Positions 1 to 5,654 of a stretch of DNA of 15,101 nt are shown here, one piece after another. The stretch lies in assembly GCA_900539095.1 (NCBI GenBank), contig UQAR01000054.1:1-15101 (forward strand). The letters are read 5' to 3'. Both the position numbers and the translations under genes were made by a program. The notes under the pieces were generated by a model. That model was not told where the DNA came from and ran no database searches. It saw only the letters and a list, made by a program, of their open reading frames with translations. The stretch comes from an uncultured Ruminococcus sp. (GTDB taxonomy: Bacteria; Bacillota; Clostridia; Oscillospirales; Ruminococcaceae). Positions within the stretch are counted from its first letter, which is position 1, and each line of letters begins with the position of its first letter.

Positions 1-41
1 CGCCTTAGTCTCGTGGGCTCGGAGATGTGTATAAGAGACAG
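1..41. other. Nextera/Tn5 library adapter with i7 index remnant (not genomic)
   Basis: Bases 8-41 match the 34-base Nextera read-2 transposase adapter; its last 19 bases (23-41) are the Tn5 mosaic end. Bases 1-7 (CGCCTTA) fit the tail of the i7 index TCGCCTTA. The same 41 bases recur inverted at 15054-15094. This is residual sequencing adapter, known from the commercial library chemistry. Genomic sequence starts at about 42. Confidence 0.97.
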
Positions 42-98
42 CCCCCTCCCCTTTGTCTATTCTGACAGATAAATTACTCACTTCTTACATCACAATAC

Positions 99-127
99 TT
101 GCGTTCATACAGATAATATGTTATAAT
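99..127 (+). promoter_or_regulatory. Candidate sigma-A promoter for the lrp-aminotransferase-ispE run
   Basis: A perfect -10 box TATAAT (122-127) lies 17 bp downstream of a partial -35 box TTGCGT (99-104; only the TTG half matches consensus). Transcription would start near 134 and give a leader of about 33 nt before the ATG at 167. It is the only good -10 seen in the short upstream stretch. Its weak -35 would allow control by the adjacent Lrp/AsnC regulator, which is inference. Confidence 0.6.
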
Positions 128-166
128 ATATAATGTATATTTGTAAATCTTAAAGGAGGTTTATTT

Positions 167-646
167 ATGGATCAGCTTATAAAATTACTGAAAAATAACG
201 CCCGTATCACAAACAGCGAGCTTGCCGTTCTTCTCGATAAGTCAGAAGAGCAGGTGACGGCGGATATCGCCAAGCTTGAAACAGACGGCGTAATAAAGGG
301 CTATTCCGCTATCGTTGACGAAAGTGCCTATGACCCTAATTCAGTTTTCGCTCTTATAGAACTTAAAGTCACCCCACAGTCACAGTCAGGCTTTGACGAG
401 ATAGCAAATCAGATAGCAAGCTATGAACAGGTGGAATCTGTCCGCCTTATGTCAGGTGCATATGATATAATCGTTGCCGTGAACGGTGCAAACATCAGGG
501 ATATCTCACAGTTTGTTTCCCAAAGGCTTGCCACTATCGACGCTGTCCAGTCCACCGCCACACACTTCGTGCTCAAGGTGTATAAAGACAACGGCATTAT
601 GATAAGCACAGACGATAAAGACGAAAGAGGTTTGATCTCCCCATGA
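167..646 (+). CDS. Lrp/AsnC family transcriptional regulator
   Basis: This is a 159-residue DNA-binding regulator of the Lrp/AsnC (feast/famine) family, a cytoplasmic protein that usually forms dimers to octamers and senses amino acids. Residues about 1-50 form the winged helix-turn-helix (INSELAVLLDKSEEQV-like recognition region, then a wing at DGVIKGYSAIV). Residues about 60-140 form the RAM ligand-binding domain, with the typical G-A-Y-D turn at 97-100. Length is normal for the family. The start is supported by an AAAGGAGG site at 152-159, 7 bp before the ATG. Its stop overlaps the next gene's ATG (ATGA), so it is translationally coupled to the aminotransferase. Lrp-like regulators beside an aminotransferase are common in Firmicutes and often control the neighbour and themselves. 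The effector cannot be read from the sequence. Confidence 0.93.
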   Translation: MDQLIKLLKNNARITNSELAVLLDKSEEQVTADIAKLETDGVIKGYSAIVDESAYDPNSVFALIELKVTPQSQSGFDEIANQIASYEQVESVRLMSGAYDIIVAVNGANIRDISQFVSQRLATIDAVQSTATHFVLKVYKDNGIMISTDDKDERGLISP

Positions 647-1827
647 TAGATTATAACAAAGTGCTCTGCCCTGCCATAAAGGAAATGAAACCCTCAGGCA
701 TCAGAAAATTTTTCGATATCGCTCAGCAGCTTGAAGGCGTTATCTCCCTTGGCGTTGGCGAGCCTGACTTCAAGACCCCGTGGCTAATACGTCAGGAGGC
801 TATCTCTACCCTTGAAAAAGGCAAGACCTGCTATACCGCAAACGCCGGACTTATAGCACTCCGTGAAGAAATAGCCAAGTATTTTCAGCGTACTATCCAC
901 ACAAGCTATGACCCCAATAAAGAAATAATCGTCACCGTAGGCGGCTCTGAGGCTATCGACCTTACCATAAGATGCCTTATCCAGCCCGGCGATGAAGTCC
1001 TTATAGTCGAGCCGTCCTTTGTATGCTATAAGCCTATAGTTTCCCTCTGCGGCGGCGTGCCGGTGGTCATAGAAACAAAAGAGGAAAACGAGTTCCGCCT
1101 TACCGCAGATGAGCTCCGTGAAAAAATAACCGACAAAACCAAGCTCCTTGTCCTGCCTTATCCTAATAACCCAACAGGTGCGATAATGCGTCGTGAAGAT
1201 CTTGAGGAGATAGCTCAGGTGCTCAAGGATACCAATATAATCATAGCCTCAGATGAGATATATTCTGAGCTTACATATTCAGGCAAGCATTGCTCTATTG
1301 CAGAGATAGAGGGTATGCGTGAGCATACTATTGTCATAAACGGCTTTTCCAAAAGCTTTGCCATGACCGGCTGGCGACTGGGCTTTCTGGGCGGACCGAA
1401 AGAAATAGTGTCCCAAATGCTCAAACTCCACCAGTACGCTATCATGTCCTCCCCTACCGTCAGCCAGTACGCCGCTATCGTCGCCATGCACAGCTGTCAA
1501 AAAGATATCGATACCATGCGAAATGAGTATAATATCCGCCGCCGCTTTGTGGTGGACGCATTCAATAAACTTGGACTAAAATGCTTTGCCCCTCAGGGAG
1601 CGTTCTATGTTTTCCCATGTATTAAAGACACAGGCATGAAAAGTGCCGACTTCTGCGAAAAACTTGTGTACACCAAAAAGGTAGCCGTCGTGCCGGGAGA
1701 TGCTTTCGGCGAGTGCGGAGAGGGCTATGTGCGTGTTTCCTACGCCTATTCCCTTAACCACCTGAGAGAGGCTATCAAACGTATCGGAGAATTTTTAGAG
1801 GATATTAGAAATGGTAACGTGCAGTAA
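643..1827 (+). CDS. Class I PLP-dependent aminotransferase (aspartate/aromatic type)
   Basis: This 394-residue fold-type I aminotransferase is cytosolic and moves an amino group between an amino acid and a 2-oxo acid through pyridoxal phosphate. The fold's key elements are present: the N-P-T-G loop at 176-179, D204 and Y207 in the DEIY motif that contacts the cofactor, the Schiff-base lysine K237 in SKSFAMTGWRLGF, and the carboxylate-binding arginine R364 in GYVRVSYA. N-terminal L-G-V-G-E-P-D-F at 36-43 is typical of the Iγ subgroup (AspC/PatA-like). Length matches the family. It overlaps the upstream regulator by 4 bp and the downstream ispE by 17 bp. Substrate preference (aspartate, aromatic, alanine or N-acetyl-diaminopimelate) cannot be settled here. 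Linkage to an Lrp-type regulator suggests a role in amino acid supply or use. Confidence 0.93.
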   Translation: MIDYNKVLCPAIKEMKPSGIRKFFDIAQQLEGVISLGVGEPDFKTPWLIRQEAISTLEKGKTCYTANAGLIALREEIAKYFQRTIHTSYDPNKEIIVTVGGSEAIDLTIRCLIQPGDEVLIVEPSFVCYKPIVSLCGGVPVVIETKEENEFRLTADELREKITDKTKLLVLPYPNNPTGAIMRREDLEEIAQVLKDTNIIIASDEIYSELTYSGKHCSIAEIEGMREHTIVINGFSKSFAMTGWRLGFLGGPKEIVSQMLKLHQYAIMSSPTVSQYAAIVAMHSCQKDIDTMRNEYNIRRRFVVDAFNKLGLKCFAPQGAFYVFPCIKDTGMKSADFCEKLVYTKKVAVVPGDAFGECGEGYVRVSYAYSLNHLREAIKRIGEFLEDIRNGNVQ

Positions 1828-2692
1828 TTTAAAAGTAAAAGCATACGGCAAAATAAATCTTGCCCTAGATGTTGTTGGCAAGCGTGATGACGGCTATCAT
1901 ATGCTCAATACTATAATGCAGTCAGTGTCATGCTGCGACCTTCTGGACTTCACCCTTTCCGAGGGCGAGGGTATCGAGATAGCCTGCGACCTTGACAGCT
2001 TTCCAAAAGGCGAGAATAATATAATCACCAAAGCCTACCATGCCTTTGCCGACTTCACACATATCGACTTCGGCTGTAAAATAACCGTGACCGTGGAGAA
2101 AAATCTTCCCTCACAAGCAGGCATGGGCGGAGGAAGTGCAGATGCCGCAGCGACCCTCCGTGCATTGGATTTCATGTTCGATACAAGACTTACCGACGAG
2201 CAGCTTTGCTCAATAGCCGTCGGACTGGGTGCAGACGTGCCTTTCTGTATTACAGGCGGCACAAGACTCTGTCAAGGCGTCGGCGAAATAATGAGCCGCC
2301 TGCCTTCACCCGACTGTGCCTTTGTTATCGTGAAACCCGATATCGGTATCTCCACCCCCGAGGCTTTCAGAAAATATGACAGCATAGCAAATCCAAAACG
2401 CTGTAATATGGACGTCCTGCTGAGATATATCGGAGGCGGCAAGCTCTTCGGCATATGCTCTAACCTTTTCAACGTCCTTGAATATGCCGCCGACTGTGAG
2501 GAGATATCCCACGCCGCCGAGCAGCTTAAAAACAGCGGTGCACTTGCAGCCGTGATGACAGGCAGCGGCTCAGCAGTTTTCGGCGTTTACCCCGACCTGT
2601 CAGCCGCACAGTCAGCCGCAGAAAAGCTAAACGACTGGAGCTATAAATGTGTTTGCCAGCCAGTTAAACAAGGCTGGGAATTTGTATATTAA
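1811..2692 (+). CDS. ispE: 4-diphosphocytidyl-2-C-methyl-D-erythritol kinase
   Basis: IspE is the GHMP-family kinase that phosphorylates CDP-ME at the 2-hydroxyl using ATP, the fourth step of the MEP route to isoprenoids. The 293-residue length is typical. Visible hallmarks are KAYGKINLAL at the N terminus with the conserved lysine K14, the ATP-binding motif P-S-Q-A-G-M-G-G-G-S-A-D-A from P100, the catalytic aspartate D142 in GADVPF, and the C-terminal GHMP motif M-T-G-S-G-S-A at 249-255. The ATG at 1811 has GAGGA at 1798-1802, 8 bp upstream, so the 17-bp overlap with the aminotransferase is likely real and suggests coupled translation. An internal start at about 1832 would remove only residues before the conserved core, but has no ATG. 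Nothing looks degraded. Confidence 0.96.
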   Translation: MVTCSNLKVKAYGKINLALDVVGKRDDGYHMLNTIMQSVSCCDLLDFTLSEGEGIEIACDLDSFPKGENNIITKAYHAFADFTHIDFGCKITVTVEKNLPSQAGMGGGSADAAATLRALDFMFDTRLTDEQLCSIAVGLGADVPFCITGGTRLCQGVGEIMSRLPSPDCAFVIVKPDIGISTPEAFRKYDSIANPKRCNMDVLLRYIGGGKLFGICSNLFNVLEYAADCEEISHAAEQLKNSGALAAVMTGSGSAVFGVYPDLSAAQSAAEKLNDWSYKCVCQPVKQGWEFVY

Positions 2693-2705
2693 TGAGGTGA
2701 AATAA

Positions 2706-3776
2706 TTGAGCAGAAATAAATGCAAAATTTGCGGATACCGCTTTAAAAGCGATGATGAGATAATTTGTCCTGAGTGCTTCACAGCCCGTGACGAGGATAT
2801 AAGCTGCGACAGCTTTTCAGGCGACCTTCATTCCCATGACCTCCGTGCAGATAACGAGCAGGACGGCTGGTTAGGACAGTCGGAGAACGATACCTTCAAA
2901 GAGGAGAAAAATGACTTTATCGCCGAGGAGCGTAAAGACGAGGCAAAGGACGAAAACTTCCAAAGCACCTATACGCCCCCAACAAATAATACCCCTCCGA
3001 ACTATTCCGACGCACGTTCAAGAAAGCTCGCTGCGATAAATAACTATAGGCAGAACAACAGCACCTATAACTTTAGTGCCACAAACGTCAATCATTCTCA
3101 GCCTACCAATATGAAGAAAAGCGGCGGCTGCGTAAAAGGTATCGTTATCTTCATTATCATCATGGCAGTCCTGCCGACCGTAATAGGCTTTGTGTCCACC
3201 AACCTGATATCAAACAAGTCCTATAACTATGACGACGATTATGACTATAGCTATACCGATGATTATTCAGATCACGATGACCATTCCAACCTCTATGTAG
3301 CACAAGACGCTGAGGACGGTACCTACAGCGTTCAGTATCAAGGCTATACCCTCACCGAACGCAAAGTAAGCGACCTGACCGACGAGGAAAGAAACTCCCT
3401 TTCAGGCGGTATTATAAGCGGTGACACAGTATGGGAAATAGACCTCGACCTTGATGTTAATATCAGCGATAGCAACAGACAGGTAAAATTCACCTTTGCC
3501 TATAATACCGCCTATGACCAAGACGAAAACTCATTCTTTTCAAACAACTTCTCCCCTACAGAAAGTGACTATGCAGACGATAAAACCTATACCATAAAGT
3601 TCCTTGTCCCTGCCGATACAGAACATACTTCATTTACAGCTTGTTTCCAGAATGATGAATTGATAACCGATTCATTCCAGTTCGATATCCCACTTAACGA
3701 GTTTTCCGACAGCTCCAGCGATGCCGCAAGTTCTGACCCATATACCAATATCGGCGGAGTTGACACAGCGGCATGA
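2706..3776 (+). CDS. Membrane protein with N-terminal zinc ribbon, acidic linker and outer domain
   Basis: I do not recognise this 356-residue protein as a named family. Residues 6-24 carry a CxxC...CxxC zinc ribbon (C6, C9, C21, C24). Residues about 25-140 are hydrophilic, acidic and then Asn/Pro-rich, probably disordered. One transmembrane segment lies at about 144-168. Just beyond it is an Asp/Tyr-rich stretch (about 170-195) and then a domain of about 160 residues with alternating polar and hydrophobic segments, ending in a Ser/Asp-rich tail. The basic KK-SGG-CVKG before the membrane segment predicts the zinc ribbon inside and the C-terminal domain outside. The start is TTG at 2706, backed by GAGGTGA at 2694-2700, 5 bp upstream. 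It sits 13 bp after ispE and overlaps the radical SAM gene by 4 bp. Function is unknown. A surface sensor or envelope role is only a guess. Confidence 0.85.
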   Translation: MSRNKCKICGYRFKSDDEIICPECFTARDEDISCDSFSGDLHSHDLRADNEQDGWLGQSENDTFKEEKNDFIAEERKDEAKDENFQSTYTPPTNNTPPNYSDARSRKLAAINNYRQNNSTYNFSATNVNHSQPTNMKKSGGCVKGIVIFIIIMAVLPTVIGFVSTNLISNKSYNYDDDYDYSYTDDYSDHDDHSNLYVAQDAEDGTYSVQYQGYTLTERKVSDLTDEERNSLSGGIISGDTVWEIDLDLDVNISDSNRQVKFTFAYNTAYDQDENSFFSNNFSPTESDYADDKTYTIKFLVPADTEHTSFTACFQNDELITDSFQFDIPLNEFSDSSSDAASSDPYTNIGGVDTAA

Positions 3777-4669
3777 ACGATATTCTAAAAAGCTGTACCC
3801 TCTGCCCAAGAGAGTGCAAGGTCAACAGATACCAGCATAAAGGTTTTTGCGGAGAAACTGCCAAAGTCCGTATCGCACGAGCCGAACTGCATATGTGGGA
3901 AGAACCTTGTATCAGCGGCACAAACGGCTCAGGCACAGTGTTTTTCTCAGGCTGCTGCCTGAAATGCTGTTTCTGCCAAAATTACGAGATATCCGCCGAG
4001 GGCAAAGGCTTTGAACTCACCGAACAGCAGCTTGCCGATACCTTTCTCAGATTGCAAACAATGGGTGCACATAATATAAATCTTGTGAACCCCACCCACT
4101 TCGTTCCTCAAATAATAAAGGCACTCGACCTCTGTAAAAATACGCTGAAAATTCCCGTGGTCTATAACAGCGGCGGCTACGAAAAGCCCGAAACGCTGGA
4201 GCTTTTGAAAGGCTATGTGCAAATATTTCTCCCCGACCTGAAATATTTCGATACCACCCTTTCGGATAAATATTCCAAAGCGGCAGACTATTTTGAAAAC
4301 GCCGCAGCCTCCATACGCAAAATGGCAGAACTTTCAGGCAAACCCACCTTTGATGAAAAGGGCATAATGAAAAGCGGCACAATAGTCCGCCACCTTGTCC
4401 TCCCTACCCACCGTAAAGACTCCATAGAGCTTATGGAATGGCTGGGCAAAAACTTTGCCAAAGACGAGATAATGATAAGCCTCATGAGCCAGTTCACTCC
4501 CGTTTATAAAGCCTTTGACTTCAAAGAGCTTTGCCGCAAGACCTCAACATTTGAGTATAACACAGTCATCGACGCCGTGAATAAATACGGCTTTGAGGGC
4601 TTTATCCAAAGCCGTACCTCAGCCGCCAAAGACTTTATCCCAAAATTCTATGACGAAAAATATTATTGA
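3773..4669 (+). CDS. Radical SAM protein of the PflX type (PFL-activase homologue)
   Basis: This 298-residue protein resembles the PflX group of radical SAM proteins (COG1313), which are related to pyruvate formate-lyase activating enzyme but have no settled substrate. The SAM/[4Fe-4S] motif CxxxCxxC is C61, C65, C68, followed by Q-N-Y-E-I-S. A second cysteine set near the N terminus (C8, C11, C15, C26) is typical of this group and may bind another metal. Further family-like segments are N-L-V-N-P-T-H-F at about 102-109, V-V-Y-N-S-G-G-Y in mid-protein, and F-L-P-D-L-K-Y-F. The start codon overlaps the previous stop (ATGA), so translation is coupled to the zinc-ribbon protein. No glycyl-radical enzyme is encoded in the window, so the partner, if any, is elsewhere. 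Confidence 0.88.
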   Translation: MNDILKSCTLCPRECKVNRYQHKGFCGETAKVRIARAELHMWEEPCISGTNGSGTVFFSGCCLKCCFCQNYEISAEGKGFELTEQQLADTFLRLQTMGAHNINLVNPTHFVPQIIKALDLCKNTLKIPVVYNSGGYEKPETLELLKGYVQIFLPDLKYFDTTLSDKYSKAADYFENAAASIRKMAELSGKPTFDEKGIMKSGTIVRHLVLPTHRKDSIELMEWLGKNFAKDEIMISLMSQFTPVYKAFDFKELCRKTSTFEYNTVIDAVNKYGFEGFIQSRTSAAKDFIPKFYDEKYY

Positions 4670-4690
4670 TAAAACAAAATTCCCATGTAC

Positions 4691-4709
4691 GGGCGACCTA
4701 AGGTCGCCC
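4691..4709. repeat. GC-rich palindrome after the five-gene run; possible terminator or dispersed repeat unit
   Basis: The arms GGGCGACCT and AGGTCGCCC form a perfect 9-bp inverted repeat around a single A; in RNA about 7 bp would pair with a short loop. It stands 21 bp after the radical SAM stop in otherwise AT-rich sequence. The following CCTTATTTATAT is only partly U-rich, so termination would be moderate. It could instead be one copy of a dispersed intergenic palindrome, which one window cannot show. Confidence 0.55.
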
Positions 4710-4799
4710 CTTATTTATATCCACATCTCAAAACACATCAGACTAGCTTACAAAACAGACTGCCCTCTTTTTTGTAATAAAATTGTTATACATTCTCTA

Positions 4800-4828
4800 T
4801 TGACATTTTTAACAAAAAAGTTTATAAT
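4800..4828 (+). promoter_or_regulatory. Perfect-consensus sigma-A promoter for the HD-domain gene
   Basis: TTGACA (4800-4805) and TATAAT (4823-4828) are both exact consensus matches separated by exactly 17 bp, with an A/T-rich spacer. Transcription is expected near 4835. This is the strongest promoter in the window and points at the HD-domain gene, leaving a leader of about 120 nt. Such a promoter suggests high basal transcription with control, if any, imposed after initiation. Confidence 0.88.
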
Positions 4829-4838
4829 ATTAATATAG

Positions 4839-4949
4839 GTTTGGTAAAACAAACTTAAAGGGGTAACTTATGGGGTAAACATTAGTCACCAACCGTCATA
4901 AAGGCAGCATATAAAATGTGCCGCCTGCGTATAAGTTATCGAAAAGAGG
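4839..4949 (+). promoter_or_regulatory. Structured 5' leader of the HD-domain gene (possible RNA regulator)
   Basis: The leader can form three helices. The arms GTTTG (4839-4843) and CAAAC (4850-4854) make a 5' hairpin. GGTAACTTAT (4862-4871) can pair over 10 bp, with one G·U, with ATAAGTTATC (4931-4940), closing a domain of about 79 nt that ends 5 nt before the GAGG ribosome site at 4946-4949. Inside it, GGCAGCAT (4903-4910) pairs with ATGTGCC (4916-4922) with one bulged G. A two-codon reading frame (ATG GGG TAA, 4870-4878) follows an AAAGGGG sequence. I recognise no known riboswitch consensus. Pairings were found by eye, without energy calculation. Confidence 0.4.
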
Positions 4950-4957
4950 TCATGCAA

Positions 4958-5491
4958 ATGTCAAAGGCTTTCGGTTCAAGATATTCCATAGAGAACTCTG
5001 AGGAGGCAAAGGAGTATTTTGAGTTTGTAAAAGACCTGCTTGACAGCGATGTTGTAAACGAAATGAAAAATTTCCGTCATCACTACAGTACGACTTGCTA
5101 TCAGCACTGCATTAATGTATCCTACTATAACTATCTTGTGTGCAGAAAATTGGGACTGAATTCGAGATCTGCCGCCCGTGCAGGTCTGCTCCACGATCTG
5201 TTTCTGTATGACTGGCGTGAGCGTGAGAAGAAAAAGGGCGAAATGCCCCACGGAATGACCCACCCTAAGGTCGCACTTGATAATGCAAAGCAGCATTTTG
5301 AGATAGGCAAACGAGAGGAAGATATGATAGTCAAGCATATGTGGCCGCTGACATTGAAGTTCCCGAAGTATGCCGAATCATATGTCATCGTTTGTATCGA
5401 TAAATACACCGCAATGCTGGAAATAGGTTCATATCTGGGACAGAAGATGAAGGAAAAAGCAAAGGCAATGCGAACAAAACAGCGTCAATAA
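4958..5491 (+). CDS. Small HD-domain phosphohydrolase-like protein
   Basis: The 177-residue protein has the HD superfamily metal-ligand pattern: H50, the doublet H79-D80 in GLLHDLFLYDW, and D148 in CIDKYTA. Two more well-placed histidines, H102 in GMTHPKVA and H127 in VKHMWPLT, give six ligands in the same order as in YqeK-type dinuclear HD enzymes, which cleave diadenosine tetraphosphate; overall similarity to YqeK is low by eye. A soluble nucleotide or phosphate-ester hydrolase is the likely role; the substrate is unknown. I chose the ATG at 4958 because GAGG (4946-4949) lies 8 bp upstream. The ATG at 4952 is too close to it, and the in-frame ATG at 4916 lies within a hairpin and has no ribosome site. 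It is a single-gene unit with its own promoter, leader and terminator. Confidence 0.87.
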   Translation: MSKAFGSRYSIENSEEAKEYFEFVKDLLDSDVVNEMKNFRHHYSTTCYQHCINVSYYNYLVCRKLGLNSRSAARAGLLHDLFLYDWREREKKKGEMPHGMTHPKVALDNAKQHFEIGKREEDMIVKHMWPLTLKFPKYAESYVIVCIDKYTAMLEIGSYLGQKMKEKAKAMRTKQRQ

Positions 5492-5495
5492 AAGC

Positions 5496-5528
5496 AAAAC
5501 GGACAGGTACTTCCCTGTCCGTTTTTTT
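5496..5528 (+). terminator. Intrinsic terminator of the HD-domain gene
   Basis: A 12-bp perfect stem (5496-5507 with 5514-5525, core GGACAGG/CCTGTCC) with a 6-nt loop is followed by an unbroken run of Ts (5522-5528). It starts 4 bp after the HD gene's stop. The A-run on its 5' side means it could also act weakly on the opposite strand. Confidence 0.92.
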
Positions 5529-5582
5529 GTACTGCCACACTGCATATTATCTGTACAAATAATCGTACTCTTATATAAACGC

Positions 5583-5619
5583 AAAAAAAATACCGCCCCT
5601 CAGCCAAGGGACGGTATTT
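5583..5619 (-). terminator. Intrinsic terminator of the glg operon
   Basis: Read on the minus strand, AAATACCG...CGGTATTT closes a hairpin (5607-5619 with 5588-5600, 6-nt loop) followed by a U tract from the A-run at 5583-5590. One position is an A·C mismatch on the plus strand but a U·G pair in minus-strand RNA, which supports minus-strand action. It lies about 35 bp after the glgA stop and faces the HD gene's terminator. Confidence 0.92.
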
Positions 5620-5654
5620 CCCGTTTATCAGGCAAAATAAACGGATATTGGTGT

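Noticed and set aside
4593..4838. Small plus-strand reading frame running past the radical SAM stop
   Set aside because: It starts inside the radical SAM gene in another frame, translates through the palindrome and promoter region, and shows no protein-like pattern.
4839..4949. Known riboswitch (c-di-GMP, c-di-AMP, preQ1, SAM, fluoride, THF) in the HD leader
   Set aside because: I could match none of their conserved core sequences; kept only as an unassigned structured leader.
4916..4957. Extended N terminus of the HD protein from the ATG at 4916
   Set aside because: No ribosome site precedes it, it lies in a predicted hairpin, and the added residues have no HD-family character. ATG 4958 has GAGG at good spacing.
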